DNA of 64,000 bases from Roseovarius sp. (GTDB taxonomy: Bacteria; Pseudomonadota; Alphaproteobacteria; Rhodobacterales; Rhodobacteraceae), in NCBI RefSeq assembly GCF_027019125.1, contig NZ_JALUXE010000008.1, positions 166,783 through 230,782 on the forward strand, in the 5' to 3' direction. This document shows positions 45,297 through 54,312 of the stretch, piece by piece (the stretch's first letter is position 1; every line of letters begins with the position of its first letter). Under the pieces are notes generated by a model that was given only the letters and a program-made list of their open reading frames with translations, was not told the DNA's origin and did no database searches. Position numbers and translations under genes: made by a program.

Positions 45297-46173
45297 CGTG
45301 CGCGGCCTTCGCGGTGCCATAAAGTGCCCTGTTCAGATCCAGCGCCGCCCTAGCGGTGCGCGGCCCAAAGCCCAAGAGATAGAGCCCATTCATCCGCACA
45401 ATCGATTCAGTCGCACGCGCGGGCGTGACCCGGATCGAAGGCAGGGCAAAGAGCTGTTCGTCAAGGATGGCATGATCCCCCGTGCGGTCCATCATGAGGA
45501 TCACGTCAGGGGCGGCTTCTGCCACGGCTTCGTCGGTCATTTGCTTGTAGCCGTCAAACTCCGTTACAGCGTTGATGCCTCCCGCCATTGCGATGATTGC
45601 GGCGGCTTGCGTGTCGCGCCCGGACGCAAGGATGCGCCCGCCTTGCAGGCTGAGGATGAAGAGCACGCGCTTGCGCGCCGTCTCGGGCAGCTGCGCCCTG
45701 CGTTCTGCGGCGGCCTCGAGTGCGGCGCGTGTCTCTGTCGCCAAGGCTTCGGCGCGGTCGGGCACGCCCAGTGCCGCGCCGACGGCGGCGATCTTGGTCA
45801 GGATGCCCTCTGCGCTTTGCGCCTCGGGGATGCTGACAAAGGTCACGCCAGATTGCGCGAGGACCTCGATCGCCTCGGGTGGGCCAGCCCCTTCTATGGC
45901 CAGGATGAGGGATGGCGCGACCGAGAGCACGCCTTCGGGGCTGAGCGCGCGGGCATAGCCTACGTCGGGCAGTTCCGTCACTTTGGGCGGAAAGGTCGAG
46001 GTGGTGTCGCGCGCGACCAGCCGATGCCCCTGTCCCAAGGCATGTACGATCTCTGTCACCGATCCGCCGATGGAGAGCACGCGGTCTGCCTCTTGCGCAA
46101 GGCTCGCCCCGGCCAGAGCCAAAACCGCCACTTGGGCCAAGAGCACCCGGCGCGTCAGGGTGCGTCCGCTCAT
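45277..46173 (-). CDS. hmuT: Periplasmic heme-binding protein HmuT
   Basis: A 298-residue substrate-binding protein of the class III (helical-backbone) type. Start at ATG 46173 overlaps the hmuS stop (ATGA); the long frame upstream is an out-of-frame shadow of hmuS. The N-terminus LTRRVLLAQ followed by a hydrophobic stretch is an export signal, possibly Tat-type. The mature part begins ADRVLSIGGSVTEIVHALGQG, typical of HmuT, with conserved VRMNGLYLLGFGPRT near the C-terminus. Confidence 0.94.
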   Translation of the reverse strand: MSGRTLTRRVLLAQVAVLALAGASLAQEADRVLSIGGSVTEIVHALGQGHRLVARDTTSTFPPKVTELPDVGYARALSPEGVLSVAPSLILAIEGAGPPEAIEVLAQSGVTFVSIPEAQSAEGILTKIAAVGAALGVPDRAEALATETRAALEAAAERRAQLPETARKRVLFILSLQGGRILASGRDTQAAAIIAMAGGINAVTEFDGYKQMTDEAVAEAAPDVILMMDRTGDHAILDEQLFALPSIRVTPARATESIVRMNGLYLLGFGPRTARAALDLNRALYGTAKAAHDDRDPS

Positions 46174-47234
46174 GTCAGCGCCTCCGCATCCGCCTTTTGC
46201 AGGCCCGGCAAGGCCTCGACGATCTGGCCAAAGGCGGCGCGGCTGTCGCGCCCCTCTTTGCCAAGCCCGAAAATTTGAAAGATCAGCGAGCCTTGGGCGT
46301 CGAACGCTTCGACGGAAATCGCGGCACCGCGTTGGGTGGGTTTGTCCACTGCCCAGACCTCGGCCACGTGATCCAGCCGCAGGTGCAAGTTGAAGCCCGG
46401 ATCCATCACGTTTTGCCACGGCCCCATGGGTTTGAGCGTGACAATGGGGCCCGAATGGATCTGGATACAGCCCCGATTGCCGACAAAGATCATCACCTCG
46501 GTGCCCGACAGTGCCAGTTTGGTCAGCAGCGTATTCACGGCTCCGGTCGCCAATGCGCGCACAAACGGCGCACCCGCGATGCGGTAGGCCCCCAGCCGGT
46601 TCATTCGTAACTTGGACGTGAGGCGCAGGAATTGATGCGTATCGGTCATGCGCCGCCATTCCTCGCGCAGAACGTCGAGTTTGTCGGTATTGGATTTCGC
46701 GGCCTCGGGGGGCTGGCGCGGATCGACCGTGAGGGTCGGGGCTTGTTCCGGCAGGGCCAGCGAGAGGCGCAGCGCCTCCCATGCGGTCAAAGACGAGGTA
46801 TCGCGCAGGAAAATCTTGTGTACCGCGTCGCCTGCGGCATCAAACACTTGCAGGCTGCGTTTGGGGCCGGAGTCGGTCTCGGTCTCGACCATGAAGGCAT
46901 GCCGCCAATGGCTTGGGAACATCCTGAGGTCGATCTCCTCGGTCAGCACCATCGCCGCGTGTTGGCCGGTGTGATAATTGTCATACCGCCCCACTTTTTC
47001 ATGCACGCAGCTCTCGTTGCGGGTGAGGGCCATCACCTCACCCAGCCGTTGAGCAGCTCCAATCACCTGATCGGGATGGGCGGCGATTGCGGTCACGCCG
47101 CGCCCGACGTGAGCGGCGACAAGTTCTGCTTCACTGATTCCAAGGCGGTCCGCTTGATCGCGGCTGCGCATCTTGGGGTTCTCGGCCTGAAAGGCCCGGA
47201 TTGCGTCGGGGGTAAGGGGAGCGGGGTTTGTCAT
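46170..47234 (-). CDS. hmuS: Cytoplasmic hemin-handling protein HmuS/HemS
   Basis: A 354-residue HemS/ChuX-fold protein with two homologous halves, each with the conserved V-x-F-x-G-N-x-G-type strand (the second is VMIFVGNRGCIQIHSGPIV). Start ATG 47234 (MTNPAPLTPDAIRAF) follows GAGG; the frame's earlier ATG lies beyond the promoter box. It accepts imported heme for storage or breakdown. First gene of the hmuSTUV operon, divergent from hmuR. Confidence 0.92.
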   Translation of the reverse strand: MTNPAPLTPDAIRAFQAENPKMRSRDQADRLGISEAELVAAHVGRGVTAIAAHPDQVIGAAQRLGEVMALTRNESCVHEKVGRYDNYHTGQHAAMVLTEEIDLRMFPSHWRHAFMVETETDSGPKRSLQVFDAAGDAVHKIFLRDTSSLTAWEALRLSLALPEQAPTLTVDPRQPPEAAKSNTDKLDVLREEWRRMTDTHQFLRLTSKLRMNRLGAYRIAGAPFVRALATGAVNTLLTKLALSGTEVMIFVGNRGCIQIHSGPIVTLKPMGPWQNVMDPGFNLHLRLDHVAEVWAVDKPTQRGAAISVEAFDAQGSLIFQIFGLGKEGRDSRAAFGQIVEALPGLQKADAEALT

Positions 47235-47329
47235 GCCGGCCTCATGTCTGGATGGATGGGCTGGCTGCATCGCACCTTGGGCGCGGACGTGGCTCTGAAA
47301 TACGATCCCTGAAATCCGGATCGCAATCT

Positions 47330-47344
47330 TGACTCTTTTACTCA
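47330..47344. promoter_or_regulatory. Iron-Rhodo-box-type site (TGA-N9-TCA) in the hmuS-hmuR promoter
   Basis: TGA-CTCTTTTAC-TCA matches the TGA-N9-TCA palindrome described for iron-regulated genes of Rhodobacterales and attributed to an IscR-type regulator. It overlaps an inverted repeat TCTTTT-N6-AAAAGA (47334-47351). It lies 96 bases before hmuS and 133 bases before hmuR, so one site could control uptake and receptor genes together. Confidence 0.6.
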
Positions 47345-47477
47345 TAAAAGATTAAGGAGCGCAAGGCCGATCCGGAAAAGATCGCGCAACTACTGAAACC
47401 AAAAGAAAAAACCGTGCCAGCCTTTCGCAAGCACAACGGTGTGACAGCCATTGTCAACGAAACGAAAGGGACACGTG

Positions 47478-49502
47478 ATGACATCGCGCAAGCGCTGCAT
47501 ATTACTTACAACCACCTGCCTCTGCATTGGGCTTGGCCAAGGATCTGTCGGTCTCGCTCAAGAGACCTTACCGCAAGAGGGCTTTCTTGGCACCCTGACG
47601 CTCGGAGAAAGCAAGCGCGCGGTGCAGACCGAAACCGCCACGCCGACGACCGTGATCGACGAAGAGGAAATTCGCGACCGTCAGGCCGGGTCTGTGGCCG
47701 AATTGCTGGTGACGGTGCCCTCTGTGGCCTTGCTCAACGGCGACACCGCGCAGGGGTCTGGCATCTCGATCCGGGGCTTTGGCTCGAATGACACATTCGG
47801 CACGGATCAAAAGGTGTTGATTCAGGTCGATGGCGCCACGCGCGGGTCCGAGGAGCTTTACCGTATCGGCACGCAGCTTTTCACCGATCCGTTCCTCTTC
47901 AAGGAGGTCGAGGTGATCCGGGGTACCGTAGGGTCGTTCGAATACGGGTCTGGCGTGGTGGGCGGCGTCGTGCGGCTCGAAACCATTGACCCCGAGGATG
48001 TGACCGAAGGCGAGACCGGGTTTGGCCTGCGTCAAACTCTGGAATTCCAGACCAACGGCAATGGTGTGACGTCTTCGACCATCGGGGCGTGGCAACCGAC
48101 CGAGAATTTCGGCCTGCTCTTCAACTATGTCAGCCGCAGGCTCGGTTTTCCCGAGGATGGCAGTGGCACTGTCATCAACCCGCTCAGGGCGCGGATCGAC
48201 GATCCCTCGATGTTGATCAAGGCCAAGTATCGCTTTGGCGAGGATAAGACCCATTCCATCGAGGCCAGCTATCAGGACACCCAAAGTTCGCAATTCGACG
48301 TGCCGTTCGACAGCTTTGGCAATCTCACCTTCTTCGGCAACGTCGACCGCGAGGTCGAAAGCCAGACAAGCATCCTCAAATACAACTTCAACCCGCTCAA
48401 CGACCTGGTTGACCTGACGCTGCAATATTCGCATGTGGATGAATCAATCCTTCAGGCCCCTGTCTCTTGCCCCGGCAGCCCACCGGCTCCGACCAGCATC
48501 TGCTCGGCGCTGCTTGATGCGGACCATGATTACGAAACGACCACGCTTACGCTCAAGAACACATCCCTGTTCGATACCGGCGCATTGCGCCACGATCTGA
48601 CGGCGGGGATCGAATACATCAACCGCGAGCGCGTCAACGCCTTTGCCGCACCGGGGGGCGAGGACAACCGTTGGGCGATTTTTGCGGTGGACGAGATCGA
48701 CATCGGCCGTTCCTGGACCGTGACGCCAGCCCTCCGCTACGAGACATCCAAGGTCGAGGGCAACACCGCCCCCAACGATGGGCGCTTTTCCGAGGACGCG
48801 CTGATGGGCGGCCTGTCGCTGCGCTATGCGTTCAACAACGGCTTTGCCCTGTTCGGCAGTGCCGCCTATACCGAGGTCTTGCCGATCATCGACGATCTTG
48901 AGTTCCCAATCCGCATCGGCCGGAGCGAGAAATCGCGCACGTACGAGCTTGGCTTTTCCTATGACCGTCGCGGTCTCTTGCGCGACAGTGACAGTCTGGC
49001 GCTCAAGGTCACGTATTTCGACAGTGAACTTTGGGATGTGAATTCCTTTGTCGATACCACGCCCGCCCAAGCCCTGCTGGATGAAATCCAGACCCAAGGG
49101 CTGGAGTTCGAGGCATCCTATGCCATGGAAAACGGCTTCTACCTCGATTTCAATGCCACCATCTCCGATGGTGAAGAGGTGGACGCCTTGGGCGGGGTCC
49201 GTGATTGGCGCAACCTTGCCGCCAACAGCCTGCGCGCCACGGTGGGTAAGGTTTTTGACGACACCTATGACCTGAGTTGGGAGGTTGTCAGCGCCGACTC
49301 CATCACCGTGAATGGCGTGAGGGACGAGGGGTATACGGTCCACAACCTGCGCGCCACCATCGCGCCCAAGCGCGGTGTCTGGGAGGGAACCGAATTTCGC
49401 GTCGGCATCGAGAATCTGTTCGACGAGCAATACATGCCCAACCTGGCCACCCGCCCGGCGGTGGGGCGAAATTTCAAGCTGACGCTCGCCAAGACATTTT
49501 AA
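47478..49502 (+). CDS. hmuR: TonB-dependent heme receptor HmuR
   Basis: A 674-residue outer-membrane receptor. ATG 47478 has AAAGGG upstream; a TTG at 47451 is less likely. A signal peptide is cleaved near GLAQ (about residue 27). The plug domain shows TPTTVIDEEEIRDRQ and VPSVALLNGDTAQGSGISIRGFGSND. The 22-strand barrel ends in the aromatic terminal residue (TLAKTF). It imports heme with TonB-ExbBD, not encoded here. Pairs with divergent hmuSTUV. Confidence 0.95.
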   Translation: MTSRKRCILLTTTCLCIGLGQGSVGLAQETLPQEGFLGTLTLGESKRAVQTETATPTTVIDEEEIRDRQAGSVAELLVTVPSVALLNGDTAQGSGISIRGFGSNDTFGTDQKVLIQVDGATRGSEELYRIGTQLFTDPFLFKEVEVIRGTVGSFEYGSGVVGGVVRLETIDPEDVTEGETGFGLRQTLEFQTNGNGVTSSTIGAWQPTENFGLLFNYVSRRLGFPEDGSGTVINPLRARIDDPSMLIKAKYRFGEDKTHSIEASYQDTQSSQFDVPFDSFGNLTFFGNVDREVESQTSILKYNFNPLNDLVDLTLQYSHVDESILQAPVSCPGSPPAPTSICSALLDADHDYETTTLTLKNTSLFDTGALRHDLTAGIEYINRERVNAFAAPGGEDNRWAIFAVDEIDIGRSWTVTPALRYETSKVEGNTAPNDGRFSEDALMGGLSLRYAFNNGFALFGSAAYTEVLPIIDDLEFPIRIGRSEKSRTYELGFSYDRRGLLRDSDSLALKVTYFDSELWDVNSFVDTTPAQALLDEIQTQGLEFEASYAMENGFYLDFNATISDGEEVDALGGVRDWRNLAANSLRATVGKVFDDTYDLSWEVVSADSITVNGVRDEGYTVHNLRATIAPKRGVWEGTEFRVGIENLFDEQYMPNLATRPAVGRNFKLTLAKTF

Positions 49503-49511
49503 CAACGGATC

Positions 49512-49540
49512 AGGGGGCAGGGCACCTCGACTTGCCCCCT
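49512..49540 (+). terminator. Hairpin after hmuR
   Basis: AGGGGGCA at 49512-49519 pairs with TGCCCCCT at 49533-49540 (8 bp, 13-base loop), starting 9 bases after the hmuR stop. The following bases TGCTACC are not T-rich. Confidence 0.5.
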
Positions 49541-49713
49541 TGCTACCGCAGCTTCGAACCGTGCCAACAGCTTTCAGACCTTGCGCGTGCGGGATCGCTC
49601 GATCACGCTGGCGATGAGCGAATCCAACCCTTCGCCTTGATACGCCGTGTACGGTCGGCAGGGTCCGACGAGACACCATGGTGAGGGGAATTTGAACACC
49701 AAGGAGCCAAGGC

Positions 49714-51180
49714 ATGAAAGACATTGATCCCGATGCAACACCGGTCATCCCGAAGCCACTGAACCTGATTGGCAACGCGTGGGTCCCCGCACTCTCGGGC
49801 AAGGTGATGGATGTGCTGTCGCCCATCGACGGCTTGCCCTTTGCCCAGATTGCTGACAGCGACGCCGCCGATATCGACGCGGCGGTCGCAGCGGCGCGTG
49901 CGGCCTTTGATGGCGGCGAGTGGTCCAGACTAACCGCCGCAGAGCGGGGCCGCCTGATGATCCGCCTCTCCGAGCGTATTCTTGAAAATGTCGAACCGCT
50001 GGCACAGCTCGAGCGGCGCGATAACGGCAAGCCGATTGCGCAGGCGCGCACCGATATGAAAGTCACCGCCCGCTATTTCGAATTCTATGGTGGCGGCGCG
50101 GACAAGGTGCATGGGGAAATCGTGCCATTTCTCAACGGCTATAATGTCGAAGTGCACCGCGAGCCCTATGGCGTGACCGGGCATATCATCCCGTGGAACT
50201 ATCCTGCGCAGATGTTTGGCCGTTCGGTCGCTCCGGCGCTCGCCATGGGTAATGCCACGGTTCTGAAACCCGCTGAAGACGCCTGCCTGAGCGCGTTGCG
50301 GATTGCTGAACTGGCGATCGAGGTGGGCTTTCCCCCCGGTGCCATCAATATCGTCACCGGGCGCGGTGCCGTGGCCGGTCAGGCGCTGGCGGATCATCGG
50401 GGGATTGATTTCATGTCCTTTACCGGGTCGCCAGAGGTGGGCGTGATCGTCCAGACCGCTGCGGCCAGGAACTTCATCGGCTGCACGCTGGAACTGGGGG
50501 GCAAGTCACCGCAGATCGTGTTCGACGACGCTGATCTTGAGGCGGCGATGCCGGTGCTTGTCAATGCGGTGATCCAGAATGCCGGCCAGACCTGCTCGGC
50601 GGGTACCCGCGTTCTCTTGCAGCGTGGTATCTACGACCGCGCCGTGGCCGAATTGACGGCCCAGTTCAGCGCCATCGCCGCCTCGGATTCCGGCGAGGAT
50701 GCGGTGCTTGGGCCGCTCATCTCCGCCAAGCAGAAAAAGCGGGTCGAGACCTATATCGCCGAGGCCGATGCGCCGCTGATGGCCCGTGGCAGCATCCGTC
50801 CCGATGCGCCAAAAGGCGGCTATTACGTGGCTCCGGCCGTGTTTGGCCCCTGCGATCCCATGGCGCGGATTGCACAGGAAGAGGTGTTCGGCCCGGTGCT
50901 CTGCCTGATCCCGTTCGAGGATGAAGCAGAGGCGATTTCGATTGCCAATGCCACCGACTATGGCCTCGTTGCCGCCGTCTGGACCCGCGATGGCGGACGC
51001 CAACAGCGTGTGGCCAAGGCGATGCGCTGCGGTCAGGTGTTCGTAAATGGCTACGGCGCGGGCGGTGGCGTCGAATTGCCTTTTGGAGGCATCCGCAAGT
51101 CGGGCCATGGCCGCGAAAAGGGCTTTGCCGCGCTGCTCGAATTCTCGCGAATCAAGACGATAATCAACCATCACGGCTAG
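49714..51180 (+). CDS. NAD(P)-dependent aldehyde dehydrogenase
   Basis: A 488-residue ALDH. Catalytic Cys294 is in NAGQTCSAGTR, the general base Glu260 in ELGGKSPQ, and the oxyanion Asn162 in IIPWNYP. The sequence lies in the broad betaine-aldehyde/aminoaldehyde group, but substrate cannot be fixed by eye. A short-chain dehydrogenase follows by 42 bases on the same strand, so the two may oxidise an alcohol and then its aldehyde in one pathway. Confidence 0.92.
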   Translation: MKDIDPDATPVIPKPLNLIGNAWVPALSGKVMDVLSPIDGLPFAQIADSDAADIDAAVAAARAAFDGGEWSRLTAAERGRLMIRLSERILENVEPLAQLERRDNGKPIAQARTDMKVTARYFEFYGGGADKVHGEIVPFLNGYNVEVHREPYGVTGHIIPWNYPAQMFGRSVAPALAMGNATVLKPAEDACLSALRIAELAIEVGFPPGAINIVTGRGAVAGQALADHRGIDFMSFTGSPEVGVIVQTAAARNFIGCTLELGGKSPQIVFDDADLEAAMPVLVNAVIQNAGQTCSAGTRVLLQRGIYDRAVAELTAQFSAIAASDSGEDAVLGPLISAKQKKRVETYIAEADAPLMARGSIRPDAPKGGYYVAPAVFGPCDPMARIAQEEVFGPVLCLIPFEDEAEAISIANATDYGLVAAVWTRDGGRQQRVAKAMRCGQVFVNGYGAGGGVELPFGGIRKSGHGREKGFAALLEFSRIKTIINHHG

Positions 51181-51222
51181 GCCGCGCTGCGGGCGGCACT
51201 GACAAGACCAAAGGATCACAAG

Positions 51223-51972
51223 ATGAGACTACAGGGAAAACGAACACTCGTGACTGGGGCAGCCTCGGGCTTTGGCAAAGGAATTGCCGAAACCTATATC
51301 CGCGAAGGTGCCAAGGTGGCGGTGGTCGATTTGAACGAGGCCGGCGCGCGCGCCGTGGCAGAGGCGCTTGGCGAGAACGCCGTCGCCGTGACCTGCGATG
51401 TGTCCAAGGGCGATCAGGTTCAGGCCGCCGTTGATGCCACGGTCGCGGCTTTTGGCGGGCTCGACATCGTGGTCAACAATGCCGGTTGGAGCAATCCCAA
51501 CAGCCCCCTGATGGAAACGGACGAGGCCACCTTTCGCAAGATCTACGACATCAACGTGTTGTCGATCTTTCACATGACCAAGACCTGTGTGCCGCTTTGG
51601 CGCGCTGCCGGGGGCGGGGTGATGATCAACATCGGCTCGACCGCAGGCATCCGCCCGCGCCCCGGCCTGACCTGGTATAACTCGTCCAAGGGGGCGGTGA
51701 ACCTGATGACGCGCTCTTTGGCCGTGGAACTTGCCCCTGACAAGATCCGCGTTTGCTGTATCGCGCCGGTGATGGGCGCAACGGGCCTGTTGGAGCAGTT
51801 CATGGGCATGCCCGACACGCCCGAGAACCGCGCGCGGTTCATCTCGACGATTCCGATGGGCCGGCTGTCAGAGGCGCGCGACATCGCCAATGCGGCGCTT
51901 TATCTGGCCTCGGATGAGGCCGATTTCATCACTGGCGTTGTGCTGGAGGTCGATGGCGGACGGACGATATGA
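51223..51972 (+). CDS. Short-chain dehydrogenase/reductase
   Basis: A 249-residue classical SDR. NAD(P)-binding TGAASGFG at 11-18, NNAG at 85-88, and catalytic Ser139, Tyr152 and Lys156 (YNSSK) are all present. Asp36 after the second strand (VAVVDL) favours NAD(H). It resembles 3-oxoacyl-ACP reductase/glucose dehydrogenase-like SDRs; substrate unknown. Probably co-transcribed with the aldehyde dehydrogenase and followed by a clear hairpin. Confidence 0.92.
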   Translation: MRLQGKRTLVTGAASGFGKGIAETYIREGAKVAVVDLNEAGARAVAEALGENAVAVTCDVSKGDQVQAAVDATVAAFGGLDIVVNNAGWSNPNSPLMETDEATFRKIYDINVLSIFHMTKTCVPLWRAAGGGVMINIGSTAGIRPRPGLTWYNSSKGAVNLMTRSLAVELAPDKIRVCCIAPVMGATGLLEQFMGMPDTPENRARFISTIPMGRLSEARDIANAALYLASDEADFITGVVLEVDGGRTI

Positions 51973-51987
51973 GCGTAGGCGCGCCTT

Positions 51988-52012
51988 GATCGCGCCATTT
52001 CGCGGCGCGATC
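51988..52012 (+). terminator. Terminator after the SDR gene
   Basis: A perfect 9-bp stem, GATCGCGCC at 51988-51996 with GGCGCGATC at 52004-52012 and a 7-base loop, followed by TCTTGT. It starts 15 bases past the SDR stop. Confidence 0.6.
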
Positions 52013-52123
52013 TCTTGTCCCCCGTCGTGGCCGAGGTCGACATGATGACCGGCTCAGGGCGAACCGCGCGCCTGATCCGGGGCCGGGCGTGCCCTAGGCT
52101 ATGGTCACGTGCATGCCGTGGTA

Positions 52124-53473
52124 TTAGGGAAAGCCGAGCCTGACCCGCAGACCGGGCCCCGCATCGTCGAGGGACAGCGTCGCGTCATGCACCTGCGCAA
52201 TCCCCGCAACAAGGCTCAGCCCCAATCCATTCCCGGGGGTCATGCGGCTACGATCCAGCCGGTAGAGTCGGCGCAGCACCAGATCCCGCTCTGCTTCGGG
52301 AATGCCGGGGCCGTTATCCGTGACTGCCAGATATACATGGGCCTCTGACTGAGACAGAGCGACGGTGATCCGGGTGCCTTGCGGGGTGTGACGCATGGCA
52401 TTCTCTATGAGATTGGCAAGAACCTGCCCCAACAGCGTGCGATCCCCTATCACCGGACGCACCGGGACATCGGGGAGGGCGCAGATCAGAGTTTGTCCAT
52501 TCTCAGTGGCGGCGGGTTCGTAGACTTCACAGAAGGTCCGGCATAGCTCGGACAGGTCCACTGGCGCAAACCGCGCCCGTGGTGAGCCGCTTTCGATCTG
52601 TGCCAGTTGCAACAGCGCGTGAAAGATCGACACGATCCGGTCGAGTTCCGCCTGTGCCTTTTCCAGCATCTCCCGCGCATTTCCGGTCAGATCCGGGCTC
52701 TGACTCAATTCATCCAGATGGACGGCAGCGCGTTGAATCGGAGTCTTGAGGTCATGGGCAATATCCGAGGACACCTGCCGCAAGCTCTCGACCGCATCCT
52801 CTTGCGAGCGGGCCATCTGATCGACCTTAGTGGCGATGCGGGCCAGGTCGTCGGACCAGCCTTTGACATCCCCTACCCGCGCTTGCAGGTTGCCTGAGGT
52901 CAATTGATCCAGCGTTCCGCTGATCACTGCCACATGCCGCGCGCCGCGCCGCGCCAGGAATAATCCGCCCGACAGCGCTACAAGAACTGTCGGCAGCAGC
53001 GAGATAGCCAGTATGTTTAGAAAGGTCTCTCGCAGCGCGTCGATATGCGCGAGGCTGCGTGCCACAGTGAGTTGACCGCCACGCAACGAGGTGGTCAGCG
53101 CCAGAAACCGCCCCTCGATTTCCGGGTTTCCCGGAAGGTAGGACAGAATCCGATAGCCATCCGCATCGCGCGCCACCAGCGCGTTGCCATAGTGCCGCCC
53201 GTTCGGCGCGAAATAACTCAGCACGACTCGTTCGGGATCCGTGTTGCGCGCCTCCGCCTCGACCAAAGAGGCGAGCGCGGCGGCAGAAGGGGCCGCGTGA
53301 AATCCGGCCATATCCTGCGTAAGGTCGGCGCGAAGCGTCTCTTCAAAGGAGGCTTGCGTGTAAAAATAGCTCGCAAGGAGCCCCAGCAGCGATACGAGCG
53401 AGAACAAGAACACGAGGCCAGCCGCCAGCCGGATCGGCATTGAGCGGAGAAGTGAGACGCGGGTCAGGATCAT
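52124..53473 (-). CDS. Two-component sensor histidine kinase
   Basis: A 449-residue membrane sensor. TM1 at about 15-38, a periplasmic domain of about 110 residues, TM2 at about 152-174, a HAMP domain, then the HisKA H-box SSDIAHDLKTPIQ with phospho-acceptor His240. The ATPase domain has N-box LIENAMRHTP, G1 DNGPGIP and G2 GNGLGLSLV. It overlaps its regulator gene by 4 bases. The neighbouring divergent DegP-type protease suggests an envelope-stress or metal signal, but the sensor domain is not recognisable. Confidence 0.93.
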   Translation of the reverse strand: MILTRVSLLRSMPIRLAAGLVFLFSLVSLLGLLASYFYTQASFEETLRADLTQDMAGFHAAPSAAALASLVEAEARNTDPERVVLSYFAPNGRHYGNALVARDADGYRILSYLPGNPEIEGRFLALTTSLRGGQLTVARSLAHIDALRETFLNILAISLLPTVLVALSGGLFLARRGARHVAVISGTLDQLTSGNLQARVGDVKGWSDDLARIATKVDQMARSQEDAVESLRQVSSDIAHDLKTPIQRAAVHLDELSQSPDLTGNAREMLEKAQAELDRIVSIFHALLQLAQIESGSPRARFAPVDLSELCRTFCEVYEPAATENGQTLICALPDVPVRPVIGDRTLLGQVLANLIENAMRHTPQGTRITVALSQSEAHVYLAVTDNGPGIPEAERDLVLRRLYRLDRSRMTPGNGLGLSLVAGIAQVHDATLSLDDAGPGLRVRLGFP

Positions 53474-54141
53474 CCGTCAATCCGATAACCTGCACCGCGC
53501 ACGGTCTTGATAAGCTCCGTCGCGAATGGCTTGTCCACCTTGGAGCGCAAGCGGCTGATATGGGTTTCAACCACGTTGGTCATCGGATCGAACGAGATGT
53601 CCCAGATCGCCTCGAGCAGCATCGTACGTGTTTGCACGCGCCCCTTGCGGCGCATCAGGTGCTCAAGAATGGCGAATTCACGCGGCAGAAGGTCGATCTC
53701 CTGACCCTCCCGCGTCACCTTGCGGGCGATCAGGTCCATCTCCAGAGGCCCGGCGCGCAACACGGTCTCTTGCTCCAGCGCATGTGGACGCCGCGCCAGG
53801 GCCGCAACCCGTGCCGACAACTCGCCAAAGGCAAAGGGCTTGACCAGATAGTCATCCGCCCCCGCGTTCAGCCCGCTGACCCGCTCTTCGACACTCCCAA
53901 GCGAGGTCAGGAAGAGAACCGGCGTGTGATTGCCCGCCCCGCGCAGGGTCTTGACCAGTGTCAGCCCGTCGATTTCCGGCAACATCCGGTCGATGATCAG
54001 AACGTCATAGGAGCCGCTTGTTGCTTGGATCAACGCGTCCCGCCCGTTGCTGACCAGATCGACAGCATGCCCCTCTTCGCGCAGACCTCGCGCGATATAG
54101 GCCCCTGTCGTTGCATCGTCTTCGACCACGAGCAGTTTCAT
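53470..54141 (-). CDS. OmpR-family response regulator
   Basis: A 223-residue regulator. The receiver domain has acidic pocket Asp8-Asp9, phospho-acceptor Asp51 (VLIIDRMLPEIDG) and Lys in YLVKPF. A winged-helix DNA-binding domain follows (LLPREFAILEHLMRRKG, ending TVRGAGYRI). It is translated first, then the kinase, by ATGA overlap. It diverges from degP across 171 bases, a plausible target promoter. Confidence 0.95.
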   Translation of the reverse strand: MKLLVVEDDATTGAYIARGLREEGHAVDLVSNGRDALIQATSGSYDVLIIDRMLPEIDGLTLVKTLRGAGNHTPVLFLTSLGSVEERVSGLNAGADDYLVKPFAFGELSARVAALARRPHALEQETVLRAGPLEMDLIARKVTREGQEIDLLPREFAILEHLMRRKGRVQTRTMLLEAIWDISFDPMTNVVETHISRLRSKVDKPFATELIKTVRGAGYRIDG

Positions 54142-54312
54142 GTCATCCTCTCGATATGCGTCGCCTGCAAACAGCTATCCTTGTTCGACCTGCATTGCAT
54201 CCGCTTTTGGCCGCGCCCGCCCTTCCTAAATTATTTGTATAGTCGGGCACATCCCGCTGTGAGACCTGTGCAGCATATGGGCAGCATCGGACGCAACACA
54301 ACGGAGCTTTCA

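Noticed and set aside
47414..47791. 125-codon frame starting with GTG ahead of hmuR
   Set aside because: Two thirds overlap hmuR out of frame; only the leader part looks protein-like, reported separately as a weak finding.
49574..49702. Minus-strand frame ending GEGLDSLIASVIERSRTRKV between hmuR and the aldehyde dehydrogenase
   Set aside because: It reads like the tail of a real protein but is only about 42 codons with no usable start; at most a gene remnant, not supported as a gene.
48444..50066. 540-codon antisense frame across hmuR and the aldehyde dehydrogenase
   Set aside because: Crosses two real genes and their intergenic gap; no domain.
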